A stretch of DNA of 15,243 bases, taken from assembly GCA_905235775.1 (NCBI GenBank), contig CAJOMY010000032.1, positions 590 through 15,832 on the forward strand. Direction: 5' to 3'. This document shows, piece by piece, positions 6,144 to 13,884 of this stretch. The translations under genes and the position numbers were made by a program. This DNA is from an uncultured Bacteroidales bacterium. Lineage in GTDB: Bacteria; Bacteroidota; Bacteroidia; Bacteroidales; UBA932. Under the pieces are notes generated by a model that had not been told where the DNA came from, made no database searches, and worked only from the letters and a program-made list of their open reading frames with translations. The number at the start of each line of letters is the position of its first letter. Positions within the stretch are counted from its first letter, which is position 1.

Positions 6144-7505
6144 ATGGGCGTTCTTGCTGTATATGGCGTGCCGAGCGCATCGACCTATATCTATTACGGA
6201 CTGCACAACCTCCAGCACCGCGGCCAGGAGGGCGGCGGCATCATCACCTTCGACTCGAAGGGCGAGAGCCACCGCTATCGCGGACAAGGCCTGCTGAGCG
6301 AGATATTCACCAACGACGGGCTGAACCACCTGCCCGGCAAGATCGGCATCGGCAGCGTCAAGTATGCCAACGCCTCCAAGGGCGGTCTGGACAACGTCGA
6401 GCCGTTGTTTTTCCGTCACCACAGCGGCGATTTCGCCATCGCGGGGGAGGGCAACCTCATCAACGCCCGCCAGGTGGCGGCCTACCTCGAGCGGCACGGC
6501 TCCATCTTCCAGACGGGCACGGACAGCGAGCTGCTGGCCAACCTGATCAAGAAGGGCCGGAACAACGAGGACAGGATCCAAACCATCGTCCGGGCGCTGA
6601 ATATGATCGAGGGTGGTTTCACCTTCGTGATCATGACCCGGAACCGCATCTACGCCGCCCGTGACAAGTACGGCATCAAACCCCTCTGCATCGGCAAGTT
6701 GAGCGACGGCTACGTGGTCAGCAGCGAGTCCTGCGCCTTTGAAATCATGGGCGCCCAGTTCATCCGTGACGTGCAGCCGGGCGAGATCGTGAGCCTGGAC
6801 GGCCACGGGCTGCGGAGCACCACCTATTCGCACTTCAACCGCCACCGGATGTGCGCGATGGAATACATCTATTTCGCGCGTCCCGACAGCGACATCGACG
6901 GCTGCAACGTCCACGCTTACCGCAAGGAAGCCGGCCGGCGCCTCTACCGGGAGAATCCGGTGGAAGCGGATATCGTCGTCGGCGTGCCCGAGTCCAGTCT
7001 CAGCGCCGCGATGGGCTTTGCGGAAGAGAGCGGCATCCCCTATGAGATGGGCCTCGTCAAGCACAAATACGTGGGCCGCACCTTCATCCAGCCGGTGCAG
7101 TCGCTCCGCGAACTGGGCGTGAAGATGAAACTCTCGCCGGTGCGGAGCATCGTCGCCGGCAAGCGGGTGGTGCTGGTGGACGACTCCATCGTCCGCGGCA
7201 CGACTTCGCTCAAGATCGTGAAGATGCTGCGCGAGGCCGGGGCCACGGAAGTGCACGTGCGCATCGCCAGCCCGATGATGAAGTACACCTGCCACTACGG
7301 CGTGGATACCTCCACCCCGGAGGAACTGCTCTGCTCGCACCGGACGCTGGAGGAGGCCTGTAAGGTCCTGGGCGCCGATTCGCTGGGCTACCTCAGTCCC
7401 GAATCCACCCGGGATTCGTGTTTTGGCTGCGCGGATCCCTGCCAGGCGTGTTTCACGGGCGAGTATCCGACACTCCTGTATGAAGAAATGATAGAAAACG
7501 ACTAA
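6144..7505 (+). CDS. purF: Amidophosphoribosyltransferase with degenerate glutaminase site
   Basis: PurF makes phosphoribosylamine from PRPP and glutamine-derived ammonia. The 453-residue protein aligns along its length with the B. subtilis-type enzyme. The C-terminal transferase half is intact: EYIYFARPDSDIDG, YVGRTFIQP, MKLSPVR and the PRPP loop VVLVDDSIVRGTTS. Cysteines at 237, 383 and 426-436 sit where the B. subtilis [4Fe-4S] ligands lie. The N-terminal Ntn glutaminase half keeps LQHRGQEG and Asp127. However, it begins M-G-V-L-A-V-Y-G with no Cys where the family has CGV, has Lys73 for the glutamine-binding Arg, and Glu102 for the oxyanion Asn (GEGNL for HNGNL). An in-frame stop at 6126-6128, with no Cys codon between it and the ATG, rules out a longer start. 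It is probably ammonia-dependent (inference). Confidence 0.93.
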   Translation: MGVLAVYGVPSASTYIYYGLHNLQHRGQEGGGIITFDSKGESHRYRGQGLLSEIFTNDGLNHLPGKIGIGSVKYANASKGGLDNVEPLFFRHHSGDFAIAGEGNLINARQVAAYLERHGSIFQTGTDSELLANLIKKGRNNEDRIQTIVRALNMIEGGFTFVIMTRNRIYAARDKYGIKPLCIGKLSDGYVVSSESCAFEIMGAQFIRDVQPGEIVSLDGHGLRSTTYSHFNRHRMCAMEYIYFARPDSDIDGCNVHAYRKEAGRRLYRENPVEADIVVGVPESSLSAAMGFAEESGIPYEMGLVKHKYVGRTFIQPVQSLRELGVKMKLSPVRSIVAGKRVVLVDDSIVRGTTSLKIVKMLREAGATEVHVRIASPMMKYTCHYGVDTSTPEELLCSHRTLEEACKVLGADSLGYLSPESTRDSCFGCADPCQACFTGEYPTLLYEEMIEND

Positions 7506-7511
7506 AGAGAT

Positions 7512-8546
7512 ATGGCACAATCTTACGAAAAAGCAGGCGTGAACCTGGAGGCGGGCTACGAAGTGGTCCGTCGCATCAAGCAACACGTCGCCTCCACCGC
7601 CCGGCCGGGCTCCATGGGGGGCATCGGATCCTTCGGCGGTATGTTCGACCTCGCGTCGCTCGGCTACCGGGAGCCGGTCCTGGTGAGCGGCACCGACGGC
7701 GTGGGCACCAAGCTCAAAATCGCTTTTGCGATGGACAAGCACGACACCATCGGCATCGATGCCGTGGCCATGTGCGTCAACGACGTCCTCGCACAGGGTG
7801 CCGAGCCCCTCTTCTTCCTGGACTACGTGGCCCTGGGCCACAATGTCCCCGAGAAGGTGGAGGCCATCGTGGCCGGCGTGGCCGAAGGATGCCGCCAGAC
7901 CGGCTGTGCGCTGGTGGGCGGCGAGACCGCGGAGATGCCCGGCATGTACGGGGACGGCGAGTACGACATCGCCGGTTTCACGACGGGTGTCGTGGAGAAG
8001 AGCAAACTCATCGACGGCTCCAAGGTGAAGGTGGGCGACGTCCTCGTGGGCATCGCCTCCAGCGGTGTGCACTCCAACGGCTTCAGCCTCGTGCGCAAGA
8101 TTGTCGCGGACGGCAGCCATCACTACTCCGAGCCGGTGCCCGAATTCGGCGGCCGTACGCTCGGCGAGGTCCTGCTGACCCCGACACGCATCTATGTCCG
8201 GCAGGTGCTCGACGTCATCCGTCACTGCGACGTGCACGGGGTGGCGCACATCACCGGCGGCGGCTTCGACGAGAACATCCCCCGCGTGCTGCATGAAGGC
8301 CAGGGCCTGGAGATCCGCGAGGGCAGCTGGGAGATCCTGCCGGTCTTCCGGGTGCTGGAGAAGTGGGGCGGCGTGCCGCACCGCGAGATGTTCAACATCT
8401 TCAACATGGGTATCGGCATGGTGCTGGTCCTGGACGCTTCCGAGGCGCAGCAGGCGATCGGCATCCTCGCCTCGCACGGCGAGAAAGCTTCCGTCATCGG
8501 CCGGGTCACGGACCGTCCCGGCGTGGATATCTGCATGTCATTCTGA
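7512..8546 (+). CDS. purM: Phosphoribosylformylglycinamidine cyclo-ligase (AIR synthetase)
   Basis: This 344-residue enzyme, matching the usual length (E. coli 345), closes the imidazole ring by converting FGAM to AIR with ATP. Visible motifs are GIGSFGGMFDL near the N-terminus, VSGTDGVGTKLKIA (58-71), VGGETAEMPGMY (135-146) and HITGGGFDENIPRVL (from 246). It starts at ATG 7512, 6 nt after purF, without a strong Shine-Dalgarno. Its last residues (CMSF) and its TGA stop lie inside a dispersed repeat that begins at 8536, so the repeat appears to have replaced or trimmed the natural C-terminus by a few residues. Confidence 0.97.
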   Translation: MAQSYEKAGVNLEAGYEVVRRIKQHVASTARPGSMGGIGSFGGMFDLASLGYREPVLVSGTDGVGTKLKIAFAMDKHDTIGIDAVAMCVNDVLAQGAEPLFFLDYVALGHNVPEKVEAIVAGVAEGCRQTGCALVGGETAEMPGMYGDGEYDIAGFTTGVVEKSKLIDGSKVKVGDVLVGIASSGVHSNGFSLVRKIVADGSHHYSEPVPEFGGRTLGEVLLTPTRIYVRQVLDVIRHCDVHGVAHITGGGFDENIPRVLHEGQGLEIREGSWEILPVFRVLEKWGGVPHREMFNIFNMGIGMVLVLDASEAQQAIGILASHGEKASVIGRVTDRPGVDICMSF

Positions 8547-8562
8547 ACGAAGTGAAGAATTT
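8536..8562 (+). repeat. Dispersed short repeat, copy 3, purM-purN junction
   Basis: This matches the repeat consensus at about 24 of 27 positions. It spans the purM stop (8544-8546) and most of the 20-nt spacer before the purN ATG at 8567. The repeat therefore supplies purM's stop codon and purN's upstream ribosome-binding region. Confidence 0.65.
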
Positions 8563-8566
8563 GAAG

Positions 8567-9133
8567 ATGAAACGATTGGCAGTATTCGCCAGCGGCTCCG
8601 GCACCAATTTTGAGGCCATCGCCCAGGCTTGCGCCGACGGGCGGCTGGACGCGGAAGTGGCGCTGATGGTCTGCGACCAACCCGGTGCGGCCGTGGTGGC
8701 GCGCGCGGAGCGTTTCGGTGTCCCGTCCTTCGTGGCATCGCCCCGGGAGATGGGCGGCAAGGCCGCTTTCGAGCGGGAGGCTGCCCGCCGCATGGATGCG
8801 GCCGGGATCGACCTCGTCTGCCTGGCGGGCTACATGCGCATCCTCTCGGACGTGATGCTGGACGCCTATGGCGGGCGCATCATCAACATCCATCCCTCGT
8901 TGCTGCCGGCCTTCAAGGGCGCTCATGCCGTGGAGGATGCGGTAGCCTACGGCGTCAAGGTCTACGGCATCAGCATCCATTGGGTGAATGCCGAGCTGGA
9001 CGGCGGGAAGATCATCGCCCAGCGCGCCTTCGAATACGACGGGAACGACCCCGCGGAGGTGCACCGCATCGGACAGAAGATCGAACATGCATTATATGTA
9101 GAAACCATACAGAAATTATTGAAAGAGCTATGA
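8567..9133 (+). CDS. purN: Phosphoribosylglycinamide formyltransferase (GART)
   Basis: This 188-residue enzyme formylates GAR using 10-formyl-THF. Motifs include FASGSGTNFEAI at the N-terminus, CLAGYMRIL, and NIHPSLLPAFKG with Asn107 and His109 in the catalytic positions. Asp145 lies in ELDGGKII. ATG 8567 is chosen because it gives the canonical MKRLAVFASGSGTNF start; the frame stays open upstream to 8363, but only through purM and the repeat. Its TGA overlaps the purH ATG by 4 nt (ATGA), implying translational coupling. Its cofactor is made by the FolD half of the purD-folD product two genes downstream. Confidence 0.96.
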   Translation: MKRLAVFASGSGTNFEAIAQACADGRLDAEVALMVCDQPGAAVVARAERFGVPSFVASPREMGGKAAFEREAARRMDAAGIDLVCLAGYMRILSDVMLDAYGGRIINIHPSLLPAFKGAHAVEDAVAYGVKVYGISIHWVNAELDGGKIIAQRAFEYDGNDPAEVHRIGQKIEHALYVETIQKLLKEL

Positions 9134-10659
9134 GAGCGTTAGTCAGTGTAAGTGACAAGACGGGCCTCGTGCCGTTCGTGCAGGGGCTCCAGGACCTGGG
9201 TTGGACCATCATCGCCACGGGCGGCACGCAGAAGCTGCTGGAGAGCAGCGGCGTGAAGACCGTGGGCATCAGCGAAGTCACGGGCTTCCCCGAGATCCTT
9301 GACGGCCGGGTGAAGACCCTGCATCCGAAGGTGCACGGGGGTATTCTCGCGCGCCGCGACCTGCCCGCCCACATGCAGACGCTCGCCACGCAGGGCATCG
9401 AGACCATCGACCTCGTGTGCGTGAACCTGTACCCCTTCCGGCAGACCATCGCGAAGGAAGGCGTGAGCATGGAGGATGCCATCGAGAACATCGACATCGG
9501 CGGCCCGTCGATGGTGCGCAGCGCCGCCAAGAACTGGCGCGACGTGACCATCGTCTGCGACCCCGCCGACTATGGCCGCGTGCTGGACGAGCTCCGCGCC
9601 CGGGGCAAGACCTCCGACGCCACGCGCCTGCAACTCTCCGCCAAGGCCTATACGCACACGGCGGAGTATGACATGTGCATCTCCTCGTGGATGCGCAAAC
9701 AGGCCGGCCTGAACGAGAAGCTCTTCCTGGAGTATGACCTCAAGCAGCCGCTCCGCTACGGCGAAAACCCGCACCAGAGCGCCAATTTCTACGCTGCGCC
9801 TCAGCCGGCTCCCTATTCGCTGGCCTTCGCCCGGCAGATCCAGGGCAAGGAACTGTCCTACAACAATATCCAGGATGCCAATGCGGCCCTGAACGTGCTT
9901 CGCGACTTCGACGCCCCGTTCTGCGTGGCGCTCAAGCACATGAATCCCTGCGGCGCTGCCGTAGGCGCCACCGTCGAAGCGGCATGGCAGGCTGCCTATG
10001 AGGCTGACAAGGTCAGCATCTATGGCGGCATCGTGGGCGTGAACCGCGAGCTCACCGCCGAGGTGGCCCTGGGCATGAAACCCATCTTCCTGGAGATCGT
10101 GATCGCGCCGTCCTATACCCTGGAAGCGCTGGAGATCCTTTCCGCCAAGAAAAATCTTCGCGTACTGGAGGTTCCGATGCAGCGCGAGGCGCAGGCTCCG
10201 ATGCAGTATGTGGGCGTGAACGGCGGCCTGCTCGCGCAGCAGCTCGACACCGCCATGGAGACTGTCAAGCCGGAGATGTGCGTGACCAAGGTGCAGCCCA
10301 CGGCTGCACAGCTCGCGGATCTCGATTTCGGCTGGCGCATCGTCAAGCACATCAAGTCCAACGCCATTGCAGTCGTTCGCGACAACCATACGATCGGCGT
10401 GGGAGCTGGCCAGACCAACCGCGTCGGCTCTGCCGAGATCGCGCTCAAGCAGGCGCAGGCGGCCGGTTTCACCGAGGGGCTGATCCTCGCTTCCGACGGC
10501 TTCCTGCCCTTCGACGACACCGTGGCGCTGGCCGCCCGGTACGGCGTGAGCGCCATCGTCCAGCCGGGCGGCAGCATCCGCGACGAGGATGCCATCAAGA
10601 AGGCTGACGAGCTGGGCATTACGATGCTCTTCACTGGGGTCAGACATTTCAAACATTAA
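9130..10659 (+). CDS. purH: Bifunctional AICAR formyltransferase / IMP cyclohydrolase
   Basis: This 509-residue protein carries out the last two steps to IMP. The N-terminal MGS-like cyclohydrolase domain (about 1-150) shows SVSDKTGL, GRVKTLHPKVHGG, NLYPF and IDIGGPSMVRSAAKN. The C-terminal formyltransferase shows YGENPHQ, the catalytic Lys269-His270 in KHMNPCG, SIYGGIVGVNREL, and SDGFLPFDD near the end. Length is close to B. subtilis PurH (512). The start overlaps the purN stop as ATGA. The frame is open upstream to 8629 but is unlike PurH there. It uses 10-formyl-THF, as PurN does. Confidence 0.97.
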   Translation: MRALVSVSDKTGLVPFVQGLQDLGWTIIATGGTQKLLESSGVKTVGISEVTGFPEILDGRVKTLHPKVHGGILARRDLPAHMQTLATQGIETIDLVCVNLYPFRQTIAKEGVSMEDAIENIDIGGPSMVRSAAKNWRDVTIVCDPADYGRVLDELRARGKTSDATRLQLSAKAYTHTAEYDMCISSWMRKQAGLNEKLFLEYDLKQPLRYGENPHQSANFYAAPQPAPYSLAFARQIQGKELSYNNIQDANAALNVLRDFDAPFCVALKHMNPCGAAVGATVEAAWQAAYEADKVSIYGGIVGVNRELTAEVALGMKPIFLEIVIAPSYTLEALEILSAKKNLRVLEVPMQREAQAPMQYVGVNGGLLAQQLDTAMETVKPEMCVTKVQPTAAQLADLDFGWRIVKHIKSNAIAVVRDNHTIGVGAGQTNRVGSAEIALKQAQAAGFTEGLILASDGFLPFDDTVALAARYGVSAIVQPGGSIRDEDAIKKADELGITMLFTGVRHFKH

Positions 10660-10665
10660 TAGAGT

Positions 10666-12765
10666 ATGAAGAAGGTTCTGGTAATAGGCGGAGGTGGACG
10701 TGAGCACGCCATCGTGGATGCGCTGTCCCGCAGCCCCCAGGTCGGCCGGATCTATTGCGCCCCCGGCAACGCCGGCATCGCCGCGCAGGCGGAGTGCGTT
10801 CCCGTCAAGGATACGGACGTGCAGGGTCTGCTGGCCTTCGCGCAGGAGCAGGGAATCGACCTCACGGTCGTGGGCCCCGAGGCGGCCTTGTCGGTCGGCA
10901 TCGTGGATGCCTTCCGCGCCGCCGGGCTGAAGATTTTCGGCCACACGCAGGCAGCCACCCGCATCGAGAGCAGCAAGGAGTTCGCCAAGGTCCTGATGGA
11001 CAAATATGGCATCCCCACGGCGGGCTATCGCAGTTTTGAGGATTTTCAGGAGGCGCTTGCCTACGTAAATGCCCGGCCGTTCCCGGCCGTGCTCAAATAC
11101 GACGGACTGGCCGCCGGCAAGGGCGTGGTGATCGCCGCCGACGCGGCACAAGCAGAAGCTGCGCTGCGCAGCATGCTGCTGGACGAGGCCTTCGGCAAGG
11201 GCCGCGTGGTCGTGGAGGACTTCCTGACCGGTCCCGAATTCTCCTTCATGGCTTTCGTGGACGGCGAGAAGGTCTATCCGATGCCCCTCTCGCAGGATCA
11301 CAAGCGCGCTTTCGACGGCGACAAGGGCCCGAACACCGGCGGCATGGGCGCATACACGGGCCTGCCCTTCCTGACGGAGGAGGACCGCGTCTTCGCGCAG
11401 GAGCACATCCTGGAGGCCGCCGCCAGGGCGATGGTCGCCGAGGGCCGCCCGCTCTCGGGCGTGCTTTATGGCGGACTGATGAAGACCCCGTCCGGGATCA
11501 AGGTCATCGAATTCAACGCCCGTTTCGGCGATCCCGAGACCGAAGTCGTGCTGCCGCTGCTCGAGAGCGACATTTATGACATTTTCGAAGCCGTGGCGAC
11601 CGGCCGCGAGACGGCGGAACCCGTCTGGCGCCAGGCCGTGACGCTCGGCGTCGTGCTGGCCTCCAAGGGCTATCCCGGCGGGTATGACAAGGGTGCCGAA
11701 ATCCTCGGCGTGGAGCATGTGGACGCGAAAGTGTACCACATGGGCACGAAGCGCGACGGGGAGCGCCTGCTGACCGCCGGCGGCCGCGTGATGATGGTCG
11801 TGGCCGAAGGAAAGGACATTCGTGACGCACACGGGAAGGTCTATGCCGAACTCGCCAAGATCCGCTGCGAGAATCTGTTTTTCCGCCGTGACATCGCCCA
11901 CTGGGCGCTGGACGGGCGGATCCTCGACGGCAAGGCGCTCTCCGCGTCCATCAAGGAGGAACTCAAGGACCGGGTGGGCAAGCTGGCGGTCAAGTACGGC
12001 CGTAAACCCTCGCTCGCCGTCATTATCGTAGGCAACAATCCCGCGAGCCAGGTCTATGTGCGCAACAAGGTCAAGACGGCCATCTACGTGGGCATGAATT
12101 CCCGCCTGATCACCATGGCTGAAGATGCCACCGAGGAGGCCCTGCTCAAAATGATCGATGAATTGAACCGCGATCCCGAGGTGGACGGCATCCTCGTGCA
12201 GCTCCCGCTGCCGAAGCAGATCGACGAGGCGCGCGTGATCGACGCCATCGCCCAGGAGAAGGACGTGGACGGCTTCCATCCGCTCAATGTCGCCGACCTC
12301 TGGCTCGGGCGCCCCTGTACCGTGCCTTGCACACCGAAGGGCATCGTCCGCCTGATTGACGAAAGCGGGCTGGACCTGGGCGGCAAGACCGCCGTGATTG
12401 TGGGCCGCAGCAATATCGTGGGCAAACCGGTGGCCAAGCTCCTGCTGGACCGCAACGCCACCGTGATCATGGCCCATTCGCGCACGAAGGACCTCAAGTC
12501 GGTCACGTTGCAGGCCGATGTGCTGGTGGTGGCCGTGGGGCGGCCGAACATGATTACGGGCGACATGGTGAAGCCCGGGGCCGTGGTCATCGACGTGGGT
12601 ATCAACCGCCTGCCCGACGGGCGTCTGTGCGGTGACGTGGACTATGTCGATGCCCGCCTGCGCGCTTCCTGGATCACGCCGGTGCCGGGCGGCGTCGGGC
12701 CGATGACCATCGCGATGCTGATGGAGAACACGGTGGAATGCTTCCTCGCCCGCGTGGGAGAATAA
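10666..12765 (+). CDS. purD-folD: PurD-FolD fusion: GAR synthetase plus methylene-THF dehydrogenase/cyclohydrolase
   Basis: This 699-residue protein holds two complete enzymes. Residues 1-412 are PurD, which joins phosphoribosylamine and glycine with ATP. They show GGGGREHA, an ATP-grasp fold with KYDGLAAGKG (Lys144), GGMGAYTGLPF and RFGDPETEV (286-294), ending in the typical FFRRDIA. Residues 413-699 match full-length FolD (E. coli 288). They show ILDGKAL, Y464-V-R-N-K468, QLPLP with Gln512, KDVDGFHP with Asp535, GRSNIVGKP (580-588) and TPVPGGVGPMTIAML. The halves join with essentially no linker, and no ATG, GTG or TTG near the join could start FolD alone. FolD supplies 10-formyl-THF to PurN and PurH, encoded just upstream. 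The gene lies 6 nt after purH, and its TAA overlaps the next ATG. I do not recall this pairing as common. Confidence 0.95.
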   Translation: MKKVLVIGGGGREHAIVDALSRSPQVGRIYCAPGNAGIAAQAECVPVKDTDVQGLLAFAQEQGIDLTVVGPEAALSVGIVDAFRAAGLKIFGHTQAATRIESSKEFAKVLMDKYGIPTAGYRSFEDFQEALAYVNARPFPAVLKYDGLAAGKGVVIAADAAQAEAALRSMLLDEAFGKGRVVVEDFLTGPEFSFMAFVDGEKVYPMPLSQDHKRAFDGDKGPNTGGMGAYTGLPFLTEEDRVFAQEHILEAAARAMVAEGRPLSGVLYGGLMKTPSGIKVIEFNARFGDPETEVVLPLLESDIYDIFEAVATGRETAEPVWRQAVTLGVVLASKGYPGGYDKGAEILGVEHVDAKVYHMGTKRDGERLLTAGGRVMMVVAEGKDIRDAHGKVYAELAKIRCENLFFRRDIAHWALDGRILDGKALSASIKEELKDRVGKLAVKYGRKPSLAVIIVGNNPASQVYVRNKVKTAIYVGMNSRLITMAEDATEEALLKMIDELNRDPEVDGILVQLPLPKQIDEARVIDAIAQEKDVDGFHPLNVADLWLGRPCTVPCTPKGIVRLIDESGLDLGGKTAVIVGRSNIVGKPVAKLLLDRNATVIMAHSRTKDLKSVTLQADVLVVAVGRPNMITGDMVKPGAVVIDVGINRLPDGRLCGDVDYVDARLRASWITPVPGGVGPMTIAMLMENTVECFLARVGE

Positions 12766-13742
12766 TGGGGACCTACCGTTACACATTTGCCAAATTCCTG
12801 AAGGACTGGGCGCTCATCATCGGTATGCTGGTGGGCGCCTCCCTGTACTTGCTTTATCATGCGCTGCCGGCCCTGCATCCTGCGGGACCGGTGCTGGAGG
12901 GGATTGTCAAGGAGCTGCAGCCGCTGCTGCTCTTTGCGATGCTCTTTCTGAGTTTCTGCAGGGTCGAGCCGCATCAGATACGGCCGCACCGCTGGATGGG
13001 CTGGTTGCTGCTGGTGCAGGCGCTTTCGTTTGCCGGACTGGCGCTGCTGTTGATCCTCGTGCCCGGGATGCGCTTCCGCGCCGGGGTTGAGGCGGCCATG
13101 CTCTGCCTGGTCTGTCCGACGGCGACGGCCTGCGCCGTGGTCACGGACAAACTGGGCGGCAACATGGCGGGTGTGATCACCTATACCGTGCTGATCAACC
13201 TGGTGGTGGCGGTGCTGGTGCCGCTGCTGGTGCCGCTGATCCACCCGATGTCGGGGCTGACTTTCGGCGAAGCCTTCCTGCGGATTCTGGCCAAGGTGTT
13301 CCCGCTGCTGATCCTGCCCTGCCTGTCGGCCTGGCTCGTTCGCTACCTCCTGCCGAAGTTCCATGCCTGTCTGCTGCGCTTTCCGAATCTGTCTTTCTAT
13401 ATCTGGGCTGTCTCGCTGACCCTTGCCATCCTGATGAGCACCCGCGCCATCGTGCAGAACGAGTCCGGTGCCTTCGTACTTTGGGAGATCGGCATCGCCT
13501 CGCTGCTCACATGCGCTTTTCAGTTCTGGCTGGGCCGCCGCATCGGCAAGCGCTACCGCTGCCCCATCTCCGCCGGACAGGCCCTCGGCCAGAAGAACAC
13601 CGTATTCGGTATCTGGATGGGCTACACTTTCCTCGACCCTGTCGTCTCCGTTGCTGGCGGCTTCTATTCCATCTGGCATAATTGCTACAACACGTATCAG
13701 ATGTACCGGAAACGCAAGCAGGAGGAAGCCAAGCAGTCATAG
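12765..13742 (+). CDS. SBF/BASS-like membrane transporter, substrate unknown
   Basis: This 325-residue integral membrane protein has about nine hydrophobic segments (roughly 15-35, 50-66, 77-98, 105-125, 132-158, 172-195, 208-226, 240-256 and 283-308) and a short basic C-terminal tail (YRKRKQEEAKQS). Segments such as CPTATACAVVTDKLGG and SAGQALGQKNTVFGIWM resemble the sodium/bile-acid symporter superfamily. Family members carry bile acids, pantoate or other organic anions, and nothing here fixes the substrate. It starts at ATG 12765 inside the TAATG overlap with purD-folD, so it is likely co-translated with the operon. Export or uptake of a purine or folate-related anion is only a guess from context. 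A copy of its last 40 coding bases lies just downstream. Confidence 0.75.
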   Translation: MGTYRYTFAKFLKDWALIIGMLVGASLYLLYHALPALHPAGPVLEGIVKELQPLLLFAMLFLSFCRVEPHQIRPHRWMGWLLLVQALSFAGLALLLILVPGMRFRAGVEAAMLCLVCPTATACAVVTDKLGGNMAGVITYTVLINLVVAVLVPLLVPLIHPMSGLTFGEAFLRILAKVFPLLILPCLSAWLVRYLLPKFHACLLRFPNLSFYIWAVSLTLAILMSTRAIVQNESGAFVLWEIGIASLLTCAFQFWLGRRIGKRYRCPISAGQALGQKNTVFGIWMGYTFLDPVVSVAGGFYSIWHNCYNTYQMYRKRKQEEAKQS

Positions 13743-13864
13743 TGCTGTGCGGATAACGCTGTTGTGTCGCTGATAACTGGGGGCCGTATCCCCCAGACCC
13801 CCTGTGTCGCTACGCTCCGACCGGCACGTATCAGATGTACCGGAAGCGCAAGCGGGAGGAGGCC
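13691..13864 (+). repeat. Duplicated 3' end of the transporter gene
   Basis: Bases 13691-13730, coding TYQMYRKRKQEEA, recur at 13825-13864 with 37 of 40 identities. The three differences are all A in the first copy and G in the second, and two are synonymous in the gene frame. The second copy lies beyond the stop codon and reads TYQMYRKRKREEA, then RTGSWIAAPRPENPV before a stop. The 94 nt between copies contain a 9-bp direct repeat (TGTGTCGCT at 13763 and 13803) and a strong hairpin. The downstream copy is either a remnant of the original 3' end displaced by an insertion, or a relic of a tandem paralogue. Confidence 0.75.
13777..13796. repeat. Perfect 7-bp GC hairpin in the inserted segment
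   Basis: CTGGGGG (13777-13783) and CCCCCAG (13790-13796) pair perfectly around CCGTAT. No T run follows. It lies between the two copies of the transporter 3' end and is flanked by the TGTGTCGCT direct repeats, so it may be part of an inserted repeat unit. Confidence 0.6.
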
Positions 13865-13884
13865 AGGACGGGATCCTGGATTGC

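Noticed and set aside
6120..6146. Upstream start for purF that would restore the N-terminal Cys
   Set aside because: The frame has a TAA at 6126-6128 and no Cys codon or convincing start between it and ATG 6144.
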